NCBI GenBank assembly: GCA_013540605.1
Contig: JABVCK010000028.1
Span: 62,001 to 126,000 of the forward strand
Source of the DNA: Bacillota bacterium
GTDB taxonomy: Bacteria; Bacillota; Clostridia; Ch29
Length of the DNA: 64,000 bases
Direction of reading: 5' to 3'
In this document: positions 36,203-46,434 of the stretch, piece by piece
Layout: each line of letters opens with the position of its first letter
Numbering within the stretch: position 1 is the first letter of the stretch
Notes under the pieces: generated by a model
The model's input: only the letters and a program-made list of their open reading frames with translations
Databases searched by the model: none
What the model was told of the DNA's origin: nothing
Made by a program: the position numbers and the translations under genes

Positions 36203-38128
36203 CTATGTGTTATTTCCCTCTAAACTTTTTAACTTCCTCCAAAGCGTTGTAACACTTATTCCTAATTTTTCTGCTGCAAGAGTTTTATTTCCTTTAGTTT
36301 CTTCCAAGACCTTCTTAATCATTTCACCTTCAACATGCTTTAAAAGGCCCTCATTTGATACATCCCCTACGCAAGTATTTTGCTTCTCTTCTATTGAAAA
36401 ATTAGGGGCTCCATTCATAACTTCAAAAATTATATCGACATCAATTTCTTCGTCTTTGCACAAAACTACGGATCTTTCAATAATATTCTCTAGCTGTCGC
36501 ACATTCCCCGGCCAATAATAATTTATCAGTTTGGTCAATGCCTCAGGAGAGACATTTTTTATCGTTTTGCCTAATCTTTTACCTTTCTCTTCAATAAAAT
36601 AACTAACAAGCGCCGGGATATCCTCCATTCTTTTTCTCAGAGAAGGTATTTCCAATCTAAGTACACATAAGCGGTAATACAGATCTTCCCTGAACTTACC
36701 TTTTTCCACCTGGCTATAAAGATCCCGATTGGTAGCAGCAATAATTCTTATATCTATGGGGATAACTCTATCATCACCTAATCTTACTACTTCTTTTTCC
36801 TGTAGCACTCTTAAAAATCTTGCCTGCAGCATTGGCGACATCTCGCTTATCTCATCGAGAAAAATTGTTCCCTCATGCGCCAGCTCAAATAATCCAGCCT
36901 TGCCTCCTTTTCTTGCACCTGTAAAAGCTCCTTCAACATAGCCAAAAAGCTCGCTTTCCAAAAGATTTTCAGGAAGAGCTGCACAATTCACCGCCACAAA
37001 GGGTTTATCATAACGAGAACTTGCGTTGTGTATGCTTTGTGCAAATAGTTCTTTTCCCGTTCCTGTTTCACCAAAAATCAATACCGTACTGTCTACTTCA
37101 GCATATTGTCTTGCTTTCTCTTTAGCTTGTATTATTGCCCTGCTGTTCCCAATAATATCCTCAAATCTTGCTTTAGCTACATGTCCTTTATATAGTAGCT
37201 TTTTTCGGATTTTGCTTTCCATCTTCTGTATTTTATCTAGTTCCTGGAAGGTGGCAACGGCTCCTAACACTTCACCTTCGACCAATATAGGCACTCTATT
37301 AGTTACAATCGATATTTCACCTATACGTTGAATCTCACCCAGTTCTGCTTCTCCTGTTTTAAGCACATAATCCATTCTAGTATTTTCCACTACGTCATCT
37401 GCAGGCTTGCCTATAGCCGTTTCAGCCTTAACACCGATTATCTTTTCTGCCACTGGGTTAAATACGGTTATGATTCCGTCTCTATCTACCCCCAAAATCC
37501 CATCATAGGCAAAATCAATTATGGATTTCAATATTTCTGTTTTTTCCTTTTCCCTCAACTGAACTTCAAGTATGTTTTTCGCATGTCTTATTGCCTCAAC
37601 TATAGTTTCATTTCCAGATTCTATAAGAACTCCATGGAATCCTAATTTTTGTGTTGCATCAATTACTGTATATCCACCAATAAATACCCTTATACCTAAT
37701 CGGTACAACTGCTTAATCTTTCTATCAGCTTCTTTTCCATCCGTAATAACGGCTGTAGTTATTTGCGTGGAGAAAGTATTTTGCATTATTTTATTGACTC
37801 TTTCATAGGCAGAAATCAAATTTTGAAAGCCAACTATGCCGATGTTATTTGAATAGGTCACAGCTTTATTAATTGTATTAATAATGTCAAAGCCGCTCGT
37901 CTCCAAACTAACTACAGGTATCTGCAAATTCCTTTTTATTAGATTTCCCGTTCCACCCCTACTGATTATTATATTAGCCCCGTTTTTAACCACCTGTTTG
38001 GCAATTTTTAAACCTTCATCTAACGAACCTTGATAAACTTCTATTTCATCACCAAGACCGGAGATTACTTGTTTTGCCCTATCAGCTAAATTCTTATCTG
38101 GTGCGATAAACACAATTTTTCCAGTCAT
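36203..38128 (-). CDS. PrpR-type sigma-54-dependent activator
   Basis: The protein of 641 residues has an N-terminal PrpR_N sensory domain (about 1-190, IIISRGGTGNLIKRNLQIPVV), a PAS domain (about 205-300, IIDFAYDGILGVDRDGIITVFN), an AAA+ domain with Walker A GETGTGKELFAQ, the sigma-54 loop GAFTGA and Walker B TIFLDEISEM, and a Fis-type HTH (NKTLAAEKLGISVTTLWRKL). PrpR_N regulators typically sense a carboxylic acid or CoA-linked metabolite. I choose ATG 38128 behind GGGGTGG. It is likely the regulator of the following catabolic genes on the same strand. Confidence 0.93.
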   Translation of the reverse strand: MTGKIVFIAPDKNLADRAKQVISGLGDEIEVYQGSLDEGLKIAKQVVKNGANIIISRGGTGNLIKRNLQIPVVSLETSGFDIINTINKAVTYSNNIGIVGFQNLISAYERVNKIMQNTFSTQITTAVITDGKEADRKIKQLYRLGIRVFIGGYTVIDATQKLGFHGVLIESGNETIVEAIRHAKNILEVQLREKEKTEILKSIIDFAYDGILGVDRDGIITVFNPVAEKIIGVKAETAIGKPADDVVENTRMDYVLKTGEAELGEIQRIGEISIVTNRVPILVEGEVLGAVATFQELDKIQKMESKIRKKLLYKGHVAKARFEDIIGNSRAIIQAKEKARQYAEVDSTVLIFGETGTGKELFAQSIHNASSRYDKPFVAVNCAALPENLLESELFGYVEGAFTGARKGGKAGLFELAHEGTIFLDEISEMSPMLQARFLRVLQEKEVVRLGDDRVIPIDIRIIAATNRDLYSQVEKGKFREDLYYRLCVLRLEIPSLRKRMEDIPALVSYFIEEKGKRLGKTIKNVSPEALTKLINYYWPGNVRQLENIIERSVVLCKDEEIDVDIIFEVMNGAPNFSIEEKQNTCVGDVSNEGLLKHVEGEMIKKVLEETKGNKTLAAEKLGISVTTLWRKLKSLEGNNT

Positions 38129-38398
38129 AATTTTATCCACCCCAATAAATTTCAGCAAGTATACTTAATAATAGCATATTTAAGCCAATATTTTGTTAAT
38201 ACTATTATAGCATCTTTATTCAATAATCAAAGTTACTTTTAAAGATACCTATATAATTTAGGATTTATCGTATCCAATTACCATGATTTACATTTATCCT
38301 ACTCTTGTATGTCTAACAAATCAGGTATGATTCAAAGTGTCACAAAACTCATTATGATCTTTTTTTCATAATACTCAGTTAATGGTAATAGCGCTATC

Positions 38399-39601
38399 CT
38401 AAGCAAAAATCAAATAATCAAAAACCGCGCATGCAATTATAAATGTTTGACCTATTGCAACTCTTATCAGCACTTTATTAAAATCCGCTTTAAAATATTC
38501 AATAGTAAGAGTAAAGCACAAATGCATTGGTGACATCATCATACCGGCTGCTCCAGAAACATATGCTAAAGTAATCAAATTAAAGTCCAAATTGCCACTT
38601 AAATTCATAACTATTGGAAAAGTAATTCCAACAACTGCTGACATCATACCAGTAAGAATCCCAATAACAAGAGGTAAAAAAAGGGCAACATAAACATCAT
38701 CTATACCCATTGAATAAAATATGAAAGGCATCTTTTCTATAACCGCTGACTCAACAAACATGTTTTTAAAATAAATTATACCAATAACCGTCACTATTAT
38801 AGTTAAAGAATTATCTTTTTTTATTATGTCCCAGAACTCTAAAATATCAATTTTCTCCACTGCTAAGAGTGAAAACAGAGCAATCAATACAGTAATAACA
38901 ATATCAATTTTAAGTATAAAAAATAGTACTAAAATAAGTGTTATTGGATATGAGTTTGATATAAACTTGACTAAGTTTTTGCATATATCTCTTGGTCTGT
39001 CTTTGACCCCTTTAGGGAAATAATGATATGCAATTGGAATTCCTATAATTATATTTAATATTGTATATGGATAAAAAAAACTAACTAATTTTTCAATTGT
39101 AACGTCTAGTATTGCTGAGGCTAGTATTAGTGCGGAATAAACAGGAAACACATACTCCCATACATGTCTGTACCAAAAATTAATAAAACTTTTGTTGTCA
39201 TTTTCTACTATTATTCCACTACAAACTTCCTCTATCATTGGTGCTGAAAATACTGCTCCTCCAGCTGAAGGAAGAAAACCTATAATCGCAGGCAATATAA
39301 GTGATGCTATTTTATAATCTCCAACAACATTCTTCAAGGAAATAACCATTTTGCTCATAAGTCGTCTATTTGACATTACCTTTTCAAGATTCATTATCAA
39401 TACAAGAAGTATAATTAGTTTAATTGTATCTTTATCAATAATTGTGTAAAACGCTACTTTTATTGTATTTTTGATTCCAATATTAAATATAATTGATATT
39501 ACTAATGCTGCAATTAGCATGACATAGCCAAGCTTTACTTTTTTCTGTAGCATAACTACCATCAGAGCAAAAATTCCAATTAACTTTACTAGCATAGCCA
39601 C
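38399..39601 (-). CDS. DUF401-family membrane transporter
   Basis: A 400-residue protein with about 11 hydrophobic helices; the family feature is PAIIGFLPSAGGAVFSAPMIEE near residue 105, repeated later in the second half as VIGILTGMMSAVVG. DUF401 is related to the ArsB/NhaD-type ion transporter superfamily; no substrate is known. The start is GTG behind AGAGGGTG. It lies between the sigma-54 regulator and the pxp operon and probably belongs to the island's transport genes. The gap to the regulator (38129-38398) holds no gene. Confidence 0.8.
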   Translation of the reverse strand: MAMLVKLIGIFALMVVMLQKKVKLGYVMLIAALVISIIFNIGIKNTIKVAFYTIIDKDTIKLIILLVLIMNLEKVMSNRRLMSKMVISLKNVVGDYKIASLILPAIIGFLPSAGGAVFSAPMIEEVCSGIIVENDNKSFINFWYRHVWEYVFPVYSALILASAILDVTIEKLVSFFYPYTILNIIIGIPIAYHYFPKGVKDRPRDICKNLVKFISNSYPITLILVLFFILKIDIVITVLIALFSLLAVEKIDILEFWDIIKKDNSLTIIVTVIGIIYFKNMFVESAVIEKMPFIFYSMGIDDVYVALFLPLVIGILTGMMSAVVGITFPIVMNLSGNLDFNLITLAYVSGAAGMMMSPMHLCFTLTIEYFKADFNKVLIRVAIGQTFIIACAVFDYLIFA

Positions 39602-39695
39602 CTATCTTCACCCTCTTATATACTTACAAGTCAGAGTAGATGAGAACTGAATACTTTGATTTAACCCATTTCCCGTTTTTTCTGCACTGTTTCGC

Positions 39696-39742
39696 AATAT
39701 ATATAACGTGCTAGTGTAATTCACTAGCACGTTATATATATT
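39696..39742. terminator. Perfect 21-bp inverted repeat after pxpA
   Basis: Arms AATATATATAACGTGCTAGTG and its exact complement flank a 5-nt loop. It lies between pxpA (upstream) and the DUF401 gene and likely terminates the pxp transcript; the exact symmetry also allows a protein-binding role. Confidence 0.65.
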
Positions 39743-39798
39743 CGTTAGGGTCATGAGACACGCTATTTACTACAGCATAACTTATTGGAATCTAAACT

Positions 39799-40566
39799 TT
39801 ATATGAAATCTTCCATCTTGGTAATGATGACCCCGTGCTGAGTCAAGGCCTCACGGATGCTTCTGACGATTTCAATGGATCCGGGGGTGTCCCCGTGGGT
39901 GAGGATGGTATCCACCTTCACCGATAGATCCACCCCTTCGAAGGAGGTCACTTTTCCTTCGAGGACGGCTCGGAGTACCCTTTCTACGATGAGATCCTTG
40001 TCGTGGATCACCGAACCGGGGACGGAGCGAGGAACGAGACGTCCGTCGTTCTGGAGTTGACGATCGGCAAAAAACTCACTGGCCACTCTCAATCCCAACT
40101 CCTGTGCAGCCTGCTGACGGTAGCCGCCCGCGATCGCTTTAACGATGATGTTCTTGTCGTACTTTGCTAGAGCTCGAACGTACTTTCTGGAGTACTCGAG
40201 GTCCTTTTCGAGCCAGTTTCCCCAGGCACCATGGGTATTACAATGCTGAATCTTCTTTCCCACCATTTTTGCAAAGGCTTCCAAGGCTCCAATCTGATAG
40301 TAAAGATAGTTCTCGAGTTCTTCATCCTTGCACTGCATAAACCGTCTGCCAAAACCCATGAGATCGGGAAACCCGGGATGGGCGCCGATTCCCACGTTGT
40401 TATCGGCACAAAGCTGGGTCACTCTTCTCATAATGTTCGGGTCGCCGGCGTGAAAACCGCAGGCGATGTTAGCGGAGGTGAGGAGCGGGATCAACTCCTC
40501 TTCGTTGCATATTGAGTAAGCGCCAAAACCCTCGCCTAAGTCTGCATTCAAATCCACACGTATCAT
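39799..40566 (-). CDS. pxpA: 5-oxoprolinase subunit PxpA (LamB/YcsF family)
   Basis: A 255-residue subunit of the ATP-dependent 5-oxoprolinase PxpABC, which opens 5-oxo-L-proline to glutamate. Motifs are those of the LamB/YcsF family: VDLNADLGEGFGAY at the start, ANIACGFHAGDP with metal His, GAHPGFPDLMGFGRR and HGDTPGS near the C-terminus. It is the third gene of pxpB-pxpC-pxpA on the minus strand, 14 bp after pxpC. The base composition is clearly higher in G+C than that of both neighbours. Confidence 0.94.
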   Translation of the reverse strand: MIRVDLNADLGEGFGAYSICNEEELIPLLTSANIACGFHAGDPNIMRRVTQLCADNNVGIGAHPGFPDLMGFGRRFMQCKDEELENYLYYQIGALEAFAKMVGKKIQHCNTHGAWGNWLEKDLEYSRKYVRALAKYDKNIIVKAIAGGYRQQAAQELGLRVASEFFADRQLQNDGRLVPRSVPGSVIHDKDLIVERVLRAVLEGKVTSFEGVDLSVKVDTILTHGDTPGSIEIVRSIREALTQHGVIITKMEDFI

Positions 40567-40580
40567 ATTGTTTTCACTCC

Positions 40581-41615
40581 TTAAAAAAATTCATTATAAA
40601 GTTGGTAATATTGATTGTCTACCATATCAGGAAGATGCATCAGAACTTCTTCAGGCTCAATGGCCTCCATCGTAGAATCATCGTGCAGGAGATTCTCCCG
40701 TTCTTTTAAAAGCCTGTGGGCCTCTTCCAGAGAGACCTTGACGAAGCGGATCTTGTCGCCTGGTCGGCACTGGGCAACCTTCGACATGTCCACCGATATA
40801 ACTGTGGCAATAACAGGATATCCCCCGTGGGTCCTCCGCTCGGCGCAGAGGATGATGGGCATTCCGCCCCCCGGCACTTGGATACTGCCCGTGGTCATAC
40901 TGAGCGATATCAGCCGCCCCGCCTCGCCTTCGTACTCGATAGGCTGTCCCTCGAGGCGGTATCCCACCCGGCTGATCTCGTGCCCGACGGTGTACTCTGA
41001 GTCGTAAAAGGTCTGAATTCCCTTCTGCGTGAAAGAATCCTCAAAGGGGCCTCCTATGACCCGGATCTCCTTGCGGTTTTCATGGTAATAGGCCGGGATG
41101 AGGCTGGCTTTCATCTTTTTCGGAGCGTAATCATCCGGGATGTCGCTGAATGATATGGGGAGAGTGCTCCCTTTCTGCAGCGCCTGCCCTGCGTTGCTCC
41201 CCGATTTTTCCTGCAGAGAGGTAGATTTGCTCCCCAGAAAAGGTTTGAAAGCAAAGCCCCCCTTGACGCTCAGATAGGTCCTCAGTCCCGCTTGAGCCAC
41301 CCCGAGCTTGAGCACGTCTCCAGAGTTGACCAGGTAAGAGGCCCACATTTCAAGAGGTTTTCCGTTGAGGCTGGGCTTCATATCCGCTCCGGTGACTGCG
41401 ATCACGGCCCTGCAGGGGAAAGTGACCTCAACACCCTTAAATGTCATCTCGAGACAGGCTTCACCCGGATCGTTGCCGATGAGAATGTTTGCTGCCTTCA
41501 GAGCGAAGTGATCCATGGCTCCACCTACGGAATAGCCTTTGGACTGATACCCCCAGCGTCCGAGATCCTGAATGGTGGACTGCAATCCGGGATCATTTAC
41601 GGTTATCTCGTACAT
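40581..41615 (-). CDS. pxpC: 5-oxoprolinase subunit PxpC (KipA-like carboxyltransferase fold)
   Basis: A 344-residue protein with the AHS2/KipA domain: DLGRWGYQSKGYSVGGAMDH at the N-terminus, VTGADMKPSLNGK, and HGGYPVIATVISVDM near the C-terminus. It forms the PxpBC complex that activates 5-oxoproline with ATP. It overlaps closely with pxpB (5-bp gap) and pxpA (14-bp gap), so the three are one transcription unit. Alternative name: biotin-dependent carboxyltransferase family, as the fold is shared with urea amidolyase; the linkage to pxpA makes 5-oxoprolinase the likely function. Confidence 0.93.
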   Translation of the reverse strand: MYEITVNDPGLQSTIQDLGRWGYQSKGYSVGGAMDHFALKAANILIGNDPGEACLEMTFKGVEVTFPCRAVIAVTGADMKPSLNGKPLEMWASYLVNSGDVLKLGVAQAGLRTYLSVKGGFAFKPFLGSKSTSLQEKSGSNAGQALQKGSTLPISFSDIPDDYAPKKMKASLIPAYYHENRKEIRVIGGPFEDSFTQKGIQTFYDSEYTVGHEISRVGYRLEGQPIEYEGEAGRLISLSMTTGSIQVPGGGMPIILCAERRTHGGYPVIATVISVDMSKVAQCRPGDKIRFVKVSLEEAHRLLKERENLLHDDSTMEAIEPEEVLMHLPDMVDNQYYQLYNEFF

Positions 41616-41621
41616 CGTCCA

Positions 41622-42377
41622 TCACTCCTTCACATACTCCGTTCGGACTTGGTACTCCATGGCCTCGACCTGTGCCGAAATCTCCGAGAACTCCTCTGGG
41701 GAAATGGGGAAAAAGCGGAGTAGATCTCCCATTTGGAGAAGCGTAGGATCCTCTTTTCGGATGTCGTAGATCAGGATGGGTGAGCGACCGATGCAGTTAG
41801 CTCCACTGGGTTGTTCGGTGCCGAAGATGGCCGCCTGCTTGCCGTAGATGACGACGGTCCCAGAAGGAAGTTTAAATCGCGGGACATCCAATCGTGGCGT
41901 CTCCAGAATTTCAGGCAACCCTCCAAGATAGGGTTTCCCCGGCATGAATCCGATGAAGTAGTTCAAGTAGTCCTGAGCACAGAAGATATCAACGACTTCC
42001 TGCTCGGAAAGATTGTGAAACTCCGCCACGCGGTGGAGATCGGGGCCGAACTCTCCTCCGAAGCACACAGGAATGTACAGTCTTCTGACGCTATCATTCG
42101 ATGCGTCGGGCAGAACCATGTCGTCGACTTCCTGTAACCACGCAAGAACCTGCGTTGATGAGACTGCAAGGGGATCGTAATAAACCGATATTGAACGGTA
42201 AGCCGGAACCACCTCCACGACTCCCGGAATCTTATGGTCATTGAGGTAGTGGTACAAGCTTTTGACCCGTTCATGCATCTCCCTGGAGATTTCGTTCCCC
42301 AACATCATCAGCATACAGGAATCTCCTGCGTCTAAATATTTGGTCTCATAGCGCTGACCTTTTTGATTTATATACAT
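41622..42377 (-). CDS. pxpB: 5-oxoprolinase subunit PxpB (KipI-like)
   Basis: A 251-residue AHS1/KipI protein: VEVVPAYRSISVYYDP, then the diagnostic GFMPGKPYLGGLPEIL near residue 140, and IYGKQAAIFGTEQPSGANCIGRSP with the Gly-rich loop. First gene of the pxpBCA operon. In B. subtilis KipI also inhibits the sporulation kinase KinA, but linkage here points to 5-oxoprolinase. The 183 bp before the gene contain the end of the TRAP gene spacer and no clear sigma-54 promoter. Confidence 0.93.
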   Translation of the reverse strand: MYINQKGQRYETKYLDAGDSCMLMMLGNEISREMHERVKSLYHYLNDHKIPGVVEVVPAYRSISVYYDPLAVSSTQVLAWLQEVDDMVLPDASNDSVRRLYIPVCFGGEFGPDLHRVAEFHNLSEQEVVDIFCAQDYLNYFIGFMPGKPYLGGLPEILETPRLDVPRFKLPSGTVVIYGKQAAIFGTEQPSGANCIGRSPILIYDIRKEDPTLLQMGDLLRFFPISPEEFSEISAQVEAMEYQVRTEYVKE

Positions 42378-42560
42378 TCGATAATCGCCTCACTTTCTAA
42401 TCCAAAATACAATTCAGCAAGAGGCTTGTTAAACCTAATATTTCTTCTTAATTGCTTTCAACTTGGCATAGTTGAAAATATTTATATCTAGGATAATATA
42501 AGCTATTATCTTATGCCAAACACAAGTCTTTACCACTCTTTCAAAATAAACACTTCTAAA

Positions 42561-44495
42561 TTAGCGCAGAATATAACCTTTTTGATTGCTGCTTTTAGCC
42601 ATTTTCAATGCTATTAGATATCCAACTGCCATTAATCCAAAACCTATAAGATCAGTCTTAAGACTGGATTGTATAAGAAGTAATGAAGCTGCTAAAAATA
42701 CAAGTCTGTTAATTATATTTATTTTACTCTTACACCAGCCGAGGTTGAATATTGTAAATGCATAAACACCCAAAGAAGCGGTAATTATAGAAACAATGAT
42801 TTTAATATATTCACCTTCAAAGAGTAATAAAGGGTTGTAAATAAAGAAATAAGGAATTACAAACAGGATTATCCCCATTCTGAACGCTGTAAAACCAACT
42901 TTCATGGGTGGATCTTTACTTAACCCTGCTGCTGCATATGAAGCTAAAGCTACCGGGGGAGTAATGTTGGAAATAATACCAAAGTAAAAAATAAACAAAT
43001 GTGCAGCCATAGGTGAAACACCCATTTCTATTATGGCGGGAGCAGCTAATACTGCCAACACTATATAACAAGCTGTAGTAGGTAGCCCCATACCCAGTAT
43101 GATTGAAGCAATCATGGTATAGAAAAGAGCTAACGGCAGAATACCACCTGCTAAAGACAGAATAATGCTTGAAAGCCTCAAACCTAACCCTGTAAGACTA
43201 ACTACACCTACAACGATACCTGCACAGGCACAAGCTATTGAAACTGTAATTGAACCTCTAGCTGTTCTTTCAAAAAGTATTACAATATCTTTTAAACTAA
43301 TTCTGTTCTGTTTTCTAAAAAAACTCACGACATAAATAATAACCATTGAAATAAATACACAGCGCGCTGCTGACCATTGTAGCGATAACATATAGATTAA
43401 AACAATTATGGGAATAATAAATTCAAAGCCGCTTTTCAAAACTGAATGCAAAGGCGTTAATTCACTCCTAGGTATTCCCTGGATATTATTCCTATCCGCT
43501 TCCATATGTACCATGAAAATCAGAGATAAATAATATAAGAAAGCAGGAATGCATGCCGCCTTTACAACTTCAAAATAAGGTACACCTAGAAACTCAGACA
43601 TTACAAAGGCTGCTGCACCCATAACGGGGGGTGCTAACTGGCCCCCGGTAGAACCTAATGCTAATACTGATGCTGCAGTAATACTCTTATACCCACTTTT
43701 TTTCATCAAAGGAAGTGTAAAATTCCCTGTTGTAACAACATTTGCCACTGCACTTCCCGAAATCATACCAAACAAACCACTTCCCAAAACCGCTGTTTTA
43801 GCCGCCCCTCCTTTTGCCCAAGCTGTTAAAGTATAAGCAAACTTGAGAAAAAAATCTCCACCACCAGTCAGGGTTAAGAGATTACCAAAAAGGATAAAAA
43901 GGATGATAAAAGTAGAAGCAGCACTCATAGGTGAACTAAATATCCCCTCTGTTGTCAAATATTGATGAGACGCGATCCTGCTTAAAGAGTAACCTCGATG
44001 TTTTAAAATCCCCGGCATATAAGGACCAATAAAAGCATATAGAAGCATAATTGAAGCGAGAATTGCCATAGGATTACCTACTGCTCTTCGAGTACCTTCT
44101 AATACTAACAAGATACACATTACTCCAAAAACCACATCTATTTGATTAGGTGCTCCCATCCTAAAAACTATTGCTTCATAATTTACAACTAAATACATAC
44201 CAATAACCACACTAATAATGGCTAAAAATCCATCTATAATCCATCTTATTAATCGGTGCCTTGGATTCTTTGTTAAAGGAAATACAATGAATAATAAAGC
44301 CATTATCCAAGCAAGATGAATAGGTCTTTGTTGATATGCAGGCAATATACCTGTCGCCGCAGTATAAAGATGGAAAATGCAGGCAATCGCCGATATCCCC
44401 AGAATAATCCACTTTACTATCTTAGACTCATTAGAAATATCCGATTTAGATTCCTGTCTGGTTAATTCCTTTAATGTCGGTTCATCTTTCTTCAA
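42561..44495 (-). CDS. TRAP transporter, fused DctQ-DctM permease (TAXI type)
   Basis: A 644-residue membrane protein of the fused type found with TAXI solute-binding proteins: an N-terminal four-helix DctQ-like part (about 30-180) and the DctM-like large permease with GSAVANVVTTGNFTLPLM and ILGMGLPTTACYIVLAVLAAP. Such systems use the sodium gradient to import carboxylates or amino acids. The partner TAXI protein gene lies 690 bp upstream, separated by a transposase fragment. ATG 44495 is preceded by GGAGGTGTAATAATT. Confidence 0.93.
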   Translation of the reverse strand: MKKDEPTLKELTRQESKSDISNESKIVKWIILGISAIACIFHLYTAATGILPAYQQRPIHLAWIMALLFIVFPLTKNPRHRLIRWIIDGFLAIISVVIGMYLVVNYEAIVFRMGAPNQIDVVFGVMCILLVLEGTRRAVGNPMAILASIMLLYAFIGPYMPGILKHRGYSLSRIASHQYLTTEGIFSSPMSAASTFIILFILFGNLLTLTGGGDFFLKFAYTLTAWAKGGAAKTAVLGSGLFGMISGSAVANVVTTGNFTLPLMKKSGYKSITAASVLALGSTGGQLAPPVMGAAAFVMSEFLGVPYFEVVKAACIPAFLYYLSLIFMVHMEADRNNIQGIPRSELTPLHSVLKSGFEFIIPIIVLIYMLSLQWSAARCVFISMVIIYVVSFFRKQNRISLKDIVILFERTARGSITVSIACACAGIVVGVVSLTGLGLRLSSIILSLAGGILPLALFYTMIASIILGMGLPTTACYIVLAVLAAPAIIEMGVSPMAAHLFIFYFGIISNITPPVALASYAAAGLSKDPPMKVGFTAFRMGIILFVIPYFFIYNPLLLFEGEYIKIIVSIITASLGVYAFTIFNLGWCKSKINIINRLVFLAASLLLIQSSLKTDLIGFGLMAVGYLIALKMAKSSNQKGYILR

Positions 44496-44661
44496 TTATT
44501 ACACCTCCATTTTCTGTGAAAGCCGGCATTTAGCAAAGCTTAACTTCTTGATTTCGCTTGATTTGTAGTAATTGGAAACAAGTAACTCCACATACTAGTC
44601 TCCGAACCTACTAAAATAATAGTATAGAAAGTGGATAAGATCATTTGTTCTCATTAAATCA

Positions 44662-44898
44662 GTGGACTTTATTTATGTAATCTTGGATTTAAGATATGAT
44701 GCACGGTATATCTATTGGTGGATTTGCCTCCTAGGTAGAAAGCCTATCATTGCTGCAAACCCTGGAAACTCGCAAACCCTTACACCAGATAATGAATACG
44801 GGTTGCCTGTTTGCCCTGCCGGTCATGTTTACTATAACCGGGGAGTTGATAGGAATAAACGCGGGTATAAATGGCGATGCCCTAAAAAAGCCGTTTAA
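44662..44898 (+). pseudogene. Transposase fragment
   Basis: The frame carries LDLRYDARYIYWWICLLGRKPIIAANPGN and DNEYGLPVCPAGHVYYNRGVDRNKRGYKWRCP, a pattern I recognise from the central part of DDE transposases of the same broad group as the one at 46.4 kb. N- and C-terminal parts are missing. It sits inside the otherwise empty gap between TRAP permease and TAXI gene; nothing else is visible from 44899 to 45183. Confidence 0.65.
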
Positions 44899-45183
44899 CC
44901 CATAGGGAATTTACTCCTGTTCTTGGGCTTGGGACATCTTTGCCTTTTTAGCCTGAATAATTATTCCTATCAACTGCACCATGTTAAGTTTTCAATGTTC
45001 AATACTGAAACTATTTTCAATTTGGTGCTATTTCCTATTTGCTTGGCTTTTGTGACCAATATTAATCAGTTTGCTGAACATCTACCTATGAAAAGTAATT
45101 CGTTTACACCCTCTCAATACAACAGTCGTTCTATGTGAAAAATTGATTTCTATATTATAATCTTCGAAATATAACCATATAAT

Positions 45184-46161
45184 TTATTTTAACAGTCCTT
45201 TTTCCTTTAACCACTTCTCTGCTCCTGGATGATAATCAATCGGTACGCCTAACGTAGCATTTTCTAGTGTCATAAATCTACACATAGGATGAGCTGCTTT
45301 GAAAAGGTCTAGATTATTGTAAAACAATTCCAGCATCTCATATACAAAATCATCAGGCAAGTCTTTATGACAAATGAGAAGGTTCCATACTGTATTAGAT
45401 TTAACATCATATGTCAGACCATTATATGTACCCGCTTCAATGATACCAGGTGTATAGTAAGGATGTTCATCTGACAACTTCTTTAATATAGCCTCATCAA
45501 TTGATAGCATAACCACATTACGAGATGCATAAAGATCAATCAAAGCTGACATTGGATATCCCGAGAGCATAAATGCAGCATCTATAGAACCATCTTTAAA
45601 AGCCTCAACTACTTCTGATAAATTTAACGTAGTTGCAATTATGTCTCCTCTCTTAAAGCCATATGCCTCCATTATATGCCAAGCCATAACGTCAGTTGCT
45701 CCACCAGGAGCACCAACATTGACTCTTTTCCCTTTTAGGTCTTCTACACTTTTTATGCCTGTTTCCTCCAAAGTGACCAATTGCATTGTACTTGGATGAT
45801 GAGCAACTATAGCACGAACGTTAGTATAGGGCTTCTCAAAAGGTGGTTCACCTTTAACTGCGTAATAAGGAGCATTTGCATTGGCTAAGGCAAGTTCTGC
45901 CTCCTTGTTTTCTATAAGACGTACGTTTTCAATAGATGCACCGGTAACCTCTGCAGTTGCTGACCATCCATCCATTTTGCTATTGATCAATTCCGCCATT
46001 ACGCCTCCAATAGGATAGTATGTTCCAGCCGTCCCGCCAGTTGCAATTGAAATTACCCCCCCTTTCGATGCACTTTTAGACGAACAACCTATACTCATGA
46101 AACCTAAGCTTGATATTAATAATATCAAGAAAACAGTTTTTAACACATAATTCTTTTTCAT
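45184..46161 (-). CDS. TAXI-family TRAP transporter solute-binding lipoprotein
   Basis: A 325-residue extracytoplasmic binding protein: lipoprotein signal LLISSLGFMSIGCSSKSAS with Cys near residue 26, the family motif SIATGGTAGTYYPIGGVMAE (about 41-60), then VNVGAPGGATDVMAWHIMEA and PVDYHPGAEKW-like C-terminus (PIDYHPGAEKWLKE). It captures the substrate for the fused TRAP permease downstream. TAXI proteins bind glutamate or dicarboxylates in studied cases. It is separated from the next upstream gene by an insertion sequence. Confidence 0.94.
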   Translation of the reverse strand: MKKNYVLKTVFLILLISSLGFMSIGCSSKSASKGGVISIATGGTAGTYYPIGGVMAELINSKMDGWSATAEVTGASIENVRLIENKEAELALANANAPYYAVKGEPPFEKPYTNVRAIVAHHPSTMQLVTLEETGIKSVEDLKGKRVNVGAPGGATDVMAWHIMEAYGFKRGDIIATTLNLSEVVEAFKDGSIDAAFMLSGYPMSALIDLYASRNVVMLSIDEAILKKLSDEHPYYTPGIIEAGTYNGLTYDVKSNTVWNLLICHKDLPDDFVYEMLELFYNNLDLFKAAHPMCRFMTLENATLGVPIDYHPGAEKWLKEKGLLK

Positions 46162-46434
46162 TTAAAGTTAACCTCCTAATCTAAATTTAATGCTCTCGAA
46201 AACTCGTAACGCTTTCGAGGTCTATGTTTAGAGGCGAGAGTTCTTTCTCATACCTCCAACATTCTCCACATATTCACAATAAATTTTCCAGCATAAATTC
46301 CCACATAAATCCATATATGGTTTGATTCTACCTTGATTTTCTCGAAACAGCACCATAATCAATAGGATTATCAGAAGAGACTCCTGGAAAATTTGATTTT
46401 GATCTCAGAAACGGAGAAGAGCAGGGTGGTCTCC

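Noticed and set aside
41131-41346. Small minus-strand frame inside pxpC
   Set aside because: It overlaps pxpC in another frame and lacks any motif.
42505-42535. Sigma-54-like promoter upstream of pxpB (TTGGCATAAGATAATAGC)
   Set aside because: The GG to GC distance is 12 bp instead of the required 10.
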